DNA of 64,000 bases from Pleodorina starrii. Lineage: Eukaryota; Chlorophyta; Chlorophyceae; Chlamydomonadales; Volvocaceae. The stretch spans positions 2,321,001-2,385,000 of the forward strand of contig BRXU01000002.1 in the NCBI GenBank assembly GCA_030267565.1, given 5' to 3'. Positions 11,101 through 21,337 of the stretch are shown one piece after another; positions within the stretch are counted from its first letter, which is position 1, and every line of letters starts with the position of its first letter. The notes beneath the pieces were generated by a model, which made no database searches, was not told the origin of the DNA, and saw only the letters and a program-made list of their open reading frames with translations. The translations under genes and the position numbers were made by a program.

Positions 11101-13877
11101 CGGGCTCGCGGGAGCGAGCACGCCGTCGGCTTTCCTGCAACCCTCTTCCCCCCACACCGGCCCCACGATCTTGCAGGGTTCTGGGAAAGCGTCCCCCGAG
11201 GATCGGGAGGCGGCGCACGTGTTGTGGTGGCGCCCCTCCCCCCTCAGTGACTCATTGTTATAAAAAGGAGCAAATAACTCCCTCCTCCCCCCTCACCGGG
11301 GAGGTCATTGCCTTGGCAGCGGCCTCCTTCTGCTGCTGCTCCTCCGCCTCCTTCTTCTTCTGCTTGTCCGCCTCCAACCGCTGCTTCTCCGCCTCGGCCT
11401 CCTGCCGCTTGCGCTCCTCCTCCTGCGACCAGGGTGCGACCGCAGGCCAATGCATGCGGCGGCCAGGGCCCCCCCCGGGGGGTTGCCGCAAGTGAATGGC
11501 CGAGGGAGGGAGAGAGCGGAGAATACAATGCAAGGGAGAGAGGAAGAAAATACCGGGAATGGAAAAAGGAAAAGGGAGTTTACTCGCACCCGCAGCGACT
11601 GGAGTCGACGTTGGCGAACGGGCCCAACATGGGGGGAGGGAGGGAGGGAGGGAGGGAGGGAGGGAGGGAGGGAGGGAGGGAGGGAGGGAGGGAGGGAGGG
11701 AGGGAGGGAGGGAGGGAGGGAGGGAGGGAGGGAGGGAGGGAGGGAGGGAGGGAGGGAGGGAGGGAGGGAGGAGGGCCAGGGACGGAGGGGGGCAGGGCAC
11801 CCCATGGCGCCAAGAGTAGCCCCAAGCCCAGACCGACCTCCGGGCGGGGGCTCATTCCTCACCCCTCCTCCTCCGCATCCCTCACATCCTGAGCCCAACT
11901 GCCCCGCCCGCAACCGCTGGGCCCAGCGACCCTCCTCCCGCGCCCCGCCCCGTTTCCTCTTTCGCCCGGGATACCCAGCCCGACCCCCACCTCCTTGCGC
12001 TTCCGCTCCGCCTCCTCCTCCTCCCGCCGCTTCCGCTCCCGCTCCGCCTCCTGCCGCTCCGCCTCCCGCCGCCGCTCCGCCTCCTTTCGCCGCTCCTCCT
12101 CCTCCCGCTGCATCACGAAGCGCTTCACCTGCAACAGCAGCACCGCAGCAGCACCACCCATCGACCATAAGCAGAAAAACCTCGCTGGTCCCCCCCTCCA
12201 CAAACACAGACGCCCACCTGCTGTTCCTGCGGGGCTCATGGCTGCAGCCAGTCAATTCCCGATCTCTTCGCAATGGCACCCAAACAGCCCCCCCCCAATC
12301 ACATACACGGGCCGTTTTCTTTTACCCCCCCACCCCCCTCACACACACTGGCCCACCCCCTACCTGCTGCTCCTGCAGGCTGGCCTCAGTGCGGTGTGAC
12401 GACTGCACCTTCTCCAGTACCTCGTCCCGCCTGCGCTGCTGCACCCGGAGCTGCTCCTCGTCCTGGCGCTGCAGGTCGCCCTGAGGGGTTGGGGGGGGGC
12501 AGGGTTTGGAGAGCGCGATGGGGAGGGGAGGGGAGGGGAGGGAGGAGGGGGAGGGTGGTTGGAGCGCACTCGAGGGGGCGGGTTGCATGTGTGTGTGTTT
12601 GTGTGTGTGTGCAGTGGGAAGTGCTGGTGCAGAGGGGGGAGAGGAAGGGGTGAAGGGGCGAAGCGGGAAGGGTTTCTGCTTGAGGGGGCGGAGAGGGTTG
12701 GGATTAGCGGCGGAGGGAGGGAGGGTCAGAGGCCGCAGCCCGCCCACCTCGCCCCATTCACCGACCCCATCCTCCGGCCAAGCCAAGCCACCCCAGCCAA
12801 GCTGAGAATGCCCAGTGCCCGGTGCCCGCTGGCTGAGCCACTAACATACCCACCCACCCACCCACCCCGCCCCCCTCATTCACCACAGCCACCCAGCCGC
12901 CCAGCCACCTACCCCCTCATTCACCTCACCCAGCCACCCCCCCACTCACCCACCCCGCCACCCACCAGCTTGCGGAGGGCGGATGTGGCCAGCAGACTGA
13001 GCTCGGCCGTGAGCCGCGACTCGACCTCCGCCAGCCGGGACCGCCATGAGGCCTGCTTGGTGGCACGAATCGTCTGCGGGGGCGTGAAGGGGCGGGGGCG
13101 TTGTGGGGGTTTCCTTCCGAGTGCCATGCGGGGGTGGGGAACAGACAGCAGGTTGGAGGTCGGCGCGTTTCGTGGGGCGTTGTGGAGTTGTGGAGAATTG
13201 TGGGGTTTGAGGGGGAGGGGTTGAGGCGGGAGTGGGAGTTGAGGGAGGCAGCAGGCTGATGAGGGGTGGAGGTGGTTGCACACGGCATGAGATGGAGCCA
13301 GGAGCAACCTGGGAGGGGTAAGGAGCACGAACCGCAGCGGAGGAGGGAGGGAAGGGTTGGCCGGGGGAGGCAGGCAGGGCGGGGTTTGTTGGGGGGGGGT
13401 TTGGGGGATGGGGCCTGGTACTCGCCTCGAGGGACGCTAGCAGCTGCTGCTCCAGCAATCGTCGCTGCTCCTCCACGGCGTCCGGTTTGGTCAGCGTTTC
13501 TGCCGTGTATCCGCTGGTCGCCTCCGTTTCGCTGTCGCTCCCATCGTCGCTGGGCACCCGGTAGGACACGGACCGAGTGCCGCCGCTGCGACGTTCCTTG
13601 GCGTGGAGCTCCTCTGCGCGGCATGGAGGACGGCGAGGGTCGCCGAAAGGGCTTACACCGCCCAAAATGCCGCCGACGGCGCAATCGCACCTTCCGGCAA
13701 TCCATATCGCACGATGCCAGTGCTGGGAGCTCGTTGGGGAGCGGTTACGGGAGACTTGGGAGCTGGGGGCGCTGGCGATCGCGGCGCCCGGCGTGTCGCA
13801 ACCAGGGACAGCGGGGTCGCCGCATCAGAACTAAAGTTTAAGCGTCTAACAACCCCGTCACTGTAAGGGCTTGACAT
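8194..13877 (-). CDS. GLE1: GLE1-like mRNA export factor, nuclear pore
   Basis: Twelve exons sum exactly to 603 codons plus stop: 13657-13877, 13426-13585, 12966-13073, 12364-12480, 11991-12128, 11297-11422, 10657-10848, 10238-10354, 9853-10022, 9327-9447, 8723-8862, 8194-8395. GLE1, with the inositol hexakisphosphate cofactor, activates the DEAD-box ATPase DBP5 at the cytoplasmic face of the nuclear pore to release exported mRNA. Residues about 110-300 form a long Glu/Arg/Lys-rich coiled coil. From about 300 on lies the conserved GLE1 fold: EIEKKLTVHVQQICGTQ, FPLSLVAVKVSSVFPDLLDL, EEYIRRVEGIMLLYGAIMQ, HHAWSYLARALNQLP and a C-terminal LDSYVADGLYRKPPEG. The length matches plant GLE1 (about 600). 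The ATG at 13877 is the first in frame; the first intron (about 71 nt) is the weakest junction. The 13426/13425 donor appears to be GC (GAG|gcgagt). Confidence 0.9.
11633..11771. repeat. (GGGA)n microsatellite, about 34 units, in a GLE1 intron
   Basis: Near-perfect tetranucleotide run in the intron 11423-11990. The gene is on the minus strand, so the pre-mRNA carries (CCCU)n, a very long pyrimidine tract about 210 nt before the 3' splice site, and the template strand is the G-quadruplex-capable one. All ORFs through this tract are artefacts. Confidence 0.97.
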
Positions 13878-14659
13878 CCACTGTGGGCGGAAGTCCAAGC
13901 TGCAAGTCCAATTTCAATTGTAAGATTGCATGAAGGCGAGGATGCCGATTACATTACTGATATAATCAATCGGATACACGTTTCGAGTGTTGCTTAAAGC
14001 GAGCGCATGGCAGGTTCAGTAAAGGGGCAGCTTGAAGCGGCTTTCCAGTCAGCTACACAACGAAAGATGATGTACGTTCGGATCAATCAACGAATGGCTT
14101 TTAAATCAATGTCCTGTCGGCTGGCGTCATGGCAGCCGCCCCGGAAACTAGCAGGGCCCTGGAAAATAGTCCGGTAGTTACCGGATTCCGTTTGCTGACT
14201 TGCAACCGCCAAAACTGATGCAGCACAGTACCTGAGAACCTGATGTCGCCACGGTGCGGTGCGGTGGGGGGATTTGCCTCGTTCCTAGCGCACCAGGGGT
14301 GGGGCGCAAAGGTGGTTGTTAGGGCTCTTGAGGCGCTGGGTGCTGAGGTAAAGGAGAGCGGCACGGCGGGCGGCATCGCAGGTCTCGAGGTCCGGGTAAA
14401 CGCAGCCGCGCCTCACGAGCCGAGGTGAGTTGATGGACGCGCTCAGGGAGCGCTGTGATGACGGTCGGGGGAGTGTACAGCTTACGGTTAGTTACGGAGC
14501 GGTTAAGGTCACCAGAGTCCTGCATGTTTCCTGATAGGAGGGAGCCTGGGGCGAAGATGCGCACTGGGGTGAAGAACTGAAGATGCACCTGCAGTGGACG
14601 GAATCCCTAAAACGTGGTGGGTGCTGTATGCCTCTGTAGGTAGATAGTTTGTACCCTTA

Positions 14660-14818
14660 GTGCGGTTGAGGAAGTGTGCCTGGTCGCTAGGTGGTTCCTG
14701 GTTTGCGGGAAAGCGGCGGGAAACGCAGCCGATGCAGGACGAGCGTCATGTTCTGCTCGAGTGCCCCCGGGACGTCCCGGGGCTGAGGGACAAACGCACT
14801 GGGCTGAGGGAAGTGTGA
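14660..14818 (+). mobile_element. Degenerate 3' end of a LINE-type (non-LTR) retrotransposon ORF
   Basis: In one frame the sequence reads RLRKCAWSLGGSWFAGKRRE, then MQDERHVLLECPRD, and stops at 14818. The D/E-E-x-H-x-L-x-x-C-P signature, preceded by a G-x-W-x-x-x-x-R stretch, is typical of the segment just after the reverse transcriptase of many non-LTR elements, where it forms part of a Cys/His motif. The upstream CxxC half is not visible and no reverse transcriptase domain was found nearby, so this is at most a dead fragment. Confidence 0.5.
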
Positions 14819-15509
14819 GCCTCGCCGGGGCTTTCCTAATGGTTGCGATCATGGGCATTCGACCACCCATGCGGGCTAGCACGAGACGCGCGTCCGACGG
14901 CATGTGTATGGGGGGGGGAGGGGGGATTTCAGTCAAGAGGGAGCAGTGCTGGCCGGCGGAGGATCTCTGTGGCCGCTCTTCGAGGATCCCGCTGCACGAT
15001 GCACGCCAAGTGCCAAGTTAGGCTCTCAGCCCCCGCGACAGTGTATCTCTCTGGGGTGCTTGCGTTATCCTCCAGTCACGATACACTGAGTTTCCTGGTG
15101 GCGATCCTCCATCTGGGTTCTCTGTAGACCGATTCATTCGGTGTACCCTCTTCTACGTGTCTTGTCTTTGTGCATGTCCATTTGATGCGGTAAGCCGGCG
15201 GTCGGCTGCAGTCCCCGAGTCCTGGCATCATCGGCCACAAAGGGGGTCGCTTCAGTGGCATTTAAATGGCATGTGAGCATGCTGATGCCCTCCGCCGCGT
15301 CTGTGCAGTCCCCCACCCACAAGGGGCCTCCCCCCTCGAGGCCCAAACGCAGCTGATCACACTCCCACACAACCAGGCTACACATGCAACCTACCCTCAC
15401 GCGCGCTTCCCGAATCTGCCCCATGACTCCGGGCCATTGCCCAGCTTGATCTGCTTTCGAGCACCGTCCTCGGCTCCGTAATGTACTGACCGTACGGCTA
15501 GCCGATGTC

Positions 15510-15610
15510 AAAACCACCAAACTATTTCCAAACTACCTCAAACCCAAACTCCAAACTACCTCAAACCCAAACTACCACCAAACTACCTCCAAACTACCAA
15601 ATCCAAACCC
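15510..15610. repeat. CCAAACTACC-type imperfect minisatellite
   Basis: Repeated ACTACCTCAAACCCAA and ACCACCAAACTACCTCC segments, irregular in length. It lies in the intergenic region with no gene nearby. Confidence 0.75.
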
Positions 15611-18149
15611 ACACACCATCGCCTGTCCTGGGGCACAACAAAGCCACAAACCGGGAGGGGGAAATCCACGCCTCCCCTCCCGCTGCCGCCCATTTGGGCT
15701 CCCCCCTCCAACCCAGTAAGTCAGACAACGACCCCAGACACGCCTCGCAGCGCACCACACCACACGACACCACAACACACCAAATCGCATCACATCACAT
15801 CGCATCACATCACATGTTAAGATCACCTCATATGGCATCATACCTCATGTTCACATCACCTCATATGGCTCTAGGATCTACAAACTCAAACACACACGCG
15901 CCTCAGCAGCCAACCCAAAAAAATAACCGGATCGGGGTAGGCTAAACTCATCCACACAACCCCCCGGGTGAAGCACAAGCATCTCCCACCCACTACCGCC
16001 GCCCTGCCCCGCCGTCCATCTCCCACCAGCCATCCTGGCGGCTCGAGGGCTCTTCGTCTTTATTAATGGCAACCACCAGCAATGGTGCCCAAGAATGCGG
16101 CCGCAGCGCGGACGAGCGGACCGCTCAGCGAGTCCGCCCGCGCACGACCTACCGCCACGCCGCAAAGCCCCGGATACACAACCCATTTGAGCTGCGCCGC
16201 CAAGACCGCCTCATACAACGACAAAATAACACGAAAAAGCCCATAATCCTGGCAAATTCCCAACCGCTCAATGCAAGCATGACAGACCGATGCAAGCATG
16301 GCATATCTTATTATCTGTGTTTAAGGATATACGGTAAGGTTCACGTTATTACGTTATAGGAATCGCCGTTCCAGGACGCTGTGCCCCGCCGCTCCCCCCC
16401 AAGAAGGCTGCGCTGGCCGTGGCGTGGCCCATCAATGCCCAAAAGAGCAAACCAACGGCCGCGGCCGCAGCACCACATAGCCGACATACATGCGGCGGCA
16501 TCCCCGTGTTGCACTCTACTCCGCCCACGCGCAGCTCGACAGGAGCTGAAAGTTGGACCGGTGACGGTCATTCAACACAAAAGCAATATGGACGGCCCCG
16601 CAATGGGCGGAGCGCGTCTCGTGGCCCTGCAGACGCCAAACGATCAGATCAGACGAGGCCCTTTGCCGCCGGCGCTGCGGCTGCAGAAAGGCACCGCAGC
16701 TGCAAGCGACGGCGGCGGCGGCTACGGCGGCGGCGGCAGCCTCCGCCGCCGTATGGCGAAGGCGAGAGCCCCCCATAGCCGCAAGGCGACAACGCGAATT
16801 CGCGCCCGCGGAGGTGCGTGTCTGCTCCCAACTGCCCTGGATGATACACTGACCTCAGGAGCTATCACGAGTGCCCCCCCGCCAAACACCTGCGGACACG
16901 GCACGGTAAGATAACACGCCCGCAACCAAAATGTCCGAGATTGCCGTGTTGGTCGTGTTCTGAGCCGAGAACGGAACGTAGGAAAAGCACGAGCCAGGGC
17001 TGAACGGGCTGATTATCCCATCACGGCCACGCGCTCCAGCCCCCGCCCATTCGCGCGTCCTAGGCCCCATTCCACCACGAGGGGCCCACGGGCCCCTGCA
17101 CTAGAGCCATAGCTTTGTTCTGCCTGTCACAAGCCAGTCACCTCACTGGCCCCCGGATATGGAGGGCACGCATCGCCGAAATAAATAGAAAGGCCGCGGG
17201 GCCAAGAGACGCTGCCCCTCCAAATGTCGCCGCCGTTGCCTTGCTCGTGCACAGGCGCGAGCGCCCTCTCCACAATACATATACGACATATGTACAGCAA
17301 CCTAAGTAAATCGCTGTTTGCACCGCTTGCGGGTCGCCTGTGGAGACCCCCACATCACATACCCCACGGCTCCTGCCTATCCGTGGATAGCCCCATATCA
17401 TATAATCATGGTTAGCCCATGATTACGTACTCCGTTATTATTCACCTTTTTTTGAGTTGCTTACCCACCGCAACCCAGCCGCCGTCCCTGGAACGCAAAC
17501 CATCCCGCCGCCGTCTCGCACATACAACCTGCGACTCAATCAATTGCGCGATAATGACCGGCTTGCTCCGATCATACTTGATCCAAATCAAACACGGTTG
17601 CCATTCCAAGCTCTCCTCCGCCCGCAGAAGACAATACCCTACAGCCCCTCCCCACAAAGGGCAGTTTTCGCTCGCTCCCGCCCATCACCCATATTCCCAT
17701 ATCGACCCTAAAACCCAAAAACCCAATCCCCACATATGCGCGCTTGGCCACCTGCCAAGGGGGCGCTTCTCCATGCGAAGGGGGCGCTTCTCCCTTCGAT
17801 CCACGGCGATACCCCCACCCCCGGGCCACGGCCGCCGCTGCCCCCGCTTCGCCCTCCTGCTGCCTCGCCACCCACCAAACCAGCCAACGCTCAGCTACGT
17901 TACCCTACCACAGCTGCACTCCGCTACCCGCCGCTCCTCGAGTCCTCGTCACGTCAGGTGCCGGTCCGCCAACTTCCCCAAACGGCGCCGCTCCCTTCCC
18001 CACCGCCCTCCCCTCCGCCCCTCCCCTTGTCTAAAAACGGGAGCTGCCGCGCACCCAGCTGCAGTCGCTGCCGCTGCAATCACAGCCACCACAGCCGTCA
18101 ATCACCAGCCTCCGACGCTTGGCCCTGCCTTCGGCCTTCGGCTCGGCGC

Positions 18150-19097
18150 TCATTGGCGAAGGCAGTATTTGGCCATGCGGCTGAGCTCCGACGCAATGTG
18201 GGCGATGGTGGGTCGGTCCGAGGGTCGCTCCTCTGTGCAGCTCGAGATGAGGCGGCGAAGAGCCAGGGGGCACACCCCATCGTCGCTGGGGATCGGCAGC
18301 CGGGCGCGCTGCGACACCACCTGCGGGGCGGCAGAGGGGGGAACGGGGGTAAGAAAATAAGAAGATACCGGAGCGGTGGGACGGAGACGGCGTTCGGGGG
18401 TCGGGAGGGGTATGTAAAGAGGCGGGGTGGGGTTGGCCGCAAGCATTCGGCGAGCAGCGGGCATTCGGCCAGCAGTCCGGTCACGCCGTATGCATCGTAC
18501 ACCGTACACCGTACCGCTCCCCTCGCTTACCTTTTGCACGAAGTCGCCCATCCTGCAGGTGGCCCAGGGCCTCTGGCCCACCACAAGCTCCCACAGCACC
18601 ACACCAAAACTGAAAATGTCCATCTTGTCGCTCAGACCGCCTTCGAGGTCCGGCTCCCAGCACTCTGCTCGTTGGTGCCAAGGCGCGGCAATGGCAATGT
18701 GCATTGTGTAAGGGTCGAGCCGGGGTCAAAAAGGCAGGATTGGGGTCGCCACTGGTTGGGTTGGGCTGGGTTGAAAAGTGGTGCAGGGGTGGTAGCAATC
18801 ACATAAAGAGGGCGCTGTGGCGGTGGGGCGGGGATGCAGGGCGGAGGTGTTGATGCGAGGGACAGCGCACCCCACTCGGGGAGAGCGATGGACTGCGGAG
18901 GCAGAGGCGGGCCTGGGACACGGCCCCGCCCGGCGGGACGGAGCGAGTGGGGGAGGGAGGAGGCCCCAGTCCAAGTTAAAACAACGCGGCCGCCGACGCC
19001 GACGCCGACGCTGCCGTACCTGGTGCCATATACGGCATCGACCCGGTCTCCGGCCGATTCGTTTCCAAGTAAGCGGTGTACTTGCACCTGCAGGCGG

Positions 19098-19132
<35 letters not shown>

Positions 19133-21337
19133 GCGTGACGCAGGTACCGTGTCGGGAGTAGGCGCCGGCAATCCGTTGCTTGGTCCCAAAAGCACTACGG
19201 CACAAGCCAACCGCGCACCTCGCCAGCCCAAAGTCCGAGATCTTGGCCCGGCCGTTGCGGTCCAGCAATATGTTCGAGGGCTTGAGGTCCCGGTGCACCA
19301 CCGCCGGCGAGCGGCTGTGCAGGTACTCCAACCCGCGGGCCACGTCCAGCGCAATCTCCAGCACCCGAAACAGCGGCAGCGGCGACGCGCCGGGCCGCTG
19401 CGGCTGCGGCGGCAGCGGCGGAGCCGTGGCCGCGGCCGCGGCCACGGGCCCTGCCGGGCCCTGCATCGCTGCCGGGTGTCTGTCGCCTCGGTGCAGTACG
19501 GCGTCCAGGGAGGTGACGCACAGCTCCTCCACGATGCAAATGTCGGGGGGCTGCAAAGAGCCGCCCAGCAATCGGACCACGTTGTCGTGGAGCAGGCTGC
19601 TCAGCACCGTGATCTCCTGCGAGTGTGAGGAGAGAGGGAGGAGGACAGAGGGGCGGGGACAGAAAGGCGGTACTGGGGATGATGAACGAAGCGTAGGAAA
19701 ATGGAGGGGAATGGGTGCCATGCGAAGTGGGTGCTGGGCGGGTGGATAGAGGGGACAGCGGAAAAAAGAGAGGAGAGGAGGGAGAGAGGGAGGGCGGCGG
19801 CTTATGCGGGGCTTCTGAAGGTTTTGAGCGCACGTTGGGTTGCGAAACTCGGGCTGGTGGTGGCGGTGGCGGCGGTGGCGGTGGGTGCCGGCCGTGGGGC
19901 TGCACGTGTTGAGTAAGTAAACCCCCACCATCACTGTCACCACCTCACACGCCTGCCGCTTGCCCACGAGCTAGGGAGGAATGCAGGCTTGAAGGCCTGC
20001 AGGACAATGGTCAACCCCACACCCACACGTCTCACGCCCCAACACCCACACGTCTCACACCCTAAAACCCACACACCCCACACCATACGCCCCACACCAT
20101 ACGCCCCCCTCCCGCCCTCCCTCCCTCCCCCCCACCCCCAACACACCTGCACAAAGACCTCCAGCTCGTCCACTGTGCAGTCCTGCAGCAGCGGCCGGAG
20201 GGACTTGATCGCCACCGGCTCGCCCCGGTAGGTGCCCGCATACACAGAGCCAAACTGACCGCTGCCCAGCGACCGGCCCCAGTCCACCGTCACGTCGCGC
20301 TGCATGTCGAGCTCGAGGTTGGTGCCTTGCTCCTCGGCGCGGGCGAGTAGGGCCTTGGGGAGGATTACCGGGCGGAAGGAGGTGCGCTGGTGGGGGTGGT
20401 GGAGCTGGTCGTAGGCGCCAGTAGAGGATGAGACGCGGACGAAGAGGGTCGGCAACGGCGGGGAGGGCAGCACGGCGGAGGCGGAGGGGGAAGAGGGGGA
20501 GGAGGTGACGGCGGCGTGGGTGGTGAGGAAAGGCGTGGCGGTGGAGGCGGTGGGGGAGAAGCGGGGGAGGTGGGTGCTGAGGCCGACGGCAAGGGGCGGC
20601 GGGGAGGGGCAGTAGGCGGTCGGGGGACCGGTGGGGAAGGCGAGCGGCTGCGGCGGCGACGTCGGCGCGAAGTAGGAGGCGTAAGAGGCGCGGCGACTGG
20701 TGGCGGCCGACATGCCAGAGCAGGCGGCGATGTGGGCTGTCAGCAGGCGCTCCCAGCCCGGTACGCCGTATTCAACCGCCGATGCCTCGCTCAGCGCGGC
20801 CAAGGGCGCGGAGACCGTAGACGCCGTGCTGGCCCGGTCAGTTGTAGTTGACGACACTTGGGCACAGCACGTGGAGACCCGCATGACGTTGGCCGGTGCG
20901 CTGGACGTTCGGTTTGGTGCGCTATGACGGTGTTGGTGGCCTTGTTGCGGCATCACGCAGGCCAGCGGTAGCGTAGTCAGCGCAGCCTCCGGCTCAACCA
21001 TGTTTTGGTTTCGCCTGAAAGACAGCGCTCGTGCCGCCATCAGGGCTCCCATATGATACGCGGCACCGGCCTTTGAGAAAACCCCATCATGCGCCCGGAC
21101 AACGTCCTGCTCCTCGCCGTCCCTTGTCAAGGTAAGTCTTGTCTGTGAAACGTCCGCAGCCGAGCAGGATGGGTCGTGGTTGTCATTCTTGTCGGCCTCG
21201 ACGGGTTTTTGCGTAATTTTCAGGCCCGAGCCGACCTGCCAGATAGCTTCCGTCTCTAGGCGCTCCTTATCTCCAAGATATTTCTGATTACGGCTACGAA
21301 GCCGCTTCCAAAACCGACGGAGTGGCCCGGTGGCCAT
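18150..21337 (-). CDS. TKL (Raf/MLK-like) protein kinase with a long disordered N-terminus
   Basis: Five exons give 653 residues in frame: 20147-21337, 19219-19616, 19020-19087, 18531-18664, 18150-18320. ATG 21337 sits in an ACCATGGCC context. Residues 1-340 are Ser/Pro/Thr-rich with no known domain. The kinase domain follows. Its Gly-rich loop is G358-S-G360-Q-F-G363-S-V365, the VAIK lysine is K378, and the likely alpha-C glutamate is E398. The catalytic loop is HRDLKPSN (H505-N512), the metal motif DFGLAR (D525-R530), and the substrate-site motif YMAPE, followed by a [12 protein letters not shown] helix. All catalytic residues are present, so it should be an active Ser/Thr (or dual) kinase. 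A Pro/Ala insert sits between the alpha-D region and the helix before HRDL. Pathway and substrate cannot be told from the sequence. Confidence 0.9.
19101..19130. repeat. (AGC)10 microsatellite in a kinase intron
   Basis: Ten perfect AGC units immediately upstream (in transcript sense) of the acceptor of exon 19020-19087. The pre-mRNA reads (GCU)n and forms part of the pyrimidine-containing 3' splice region. Confidence 0.95.

Larger units (their letters stand above)
13878..18149. other. Intergenic between GLE1 and the kinase gene
   Basis: No intact gene is recognised. The stretch beside 13877 is moderately AT-rich and should hold the GLE1 promoter. A degenerate retroelement scrap lies at 14660-14818. 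Simple repeats based on CCAAACTACC occur at 15510-15610, and a CATCACAT-rich stretch at about 15775-15870. A 78-codon minus-strand ORF at 16063-16299 has no recognisable family and is not called. The part just below 18150 (Pro/Arg-coding plus-strand ORFs) is probably the kinase 3' UTR read backwards. Confidence 0.5.

Noticed and set aside
11305..12484. Long ORFs on both strands over (GGGA)n
   Set aside because: They only read the microsatellite (Gly-Arg-Glu or Pro-Ser-Leu periodic) and overlap well-supported GLE1 exons.
16063..16299. 78-codon minus-strand ORF with a hydrophobic middle
   Set aside because: No family, no splice or promoter support; a chance open frame cannot be excluded.
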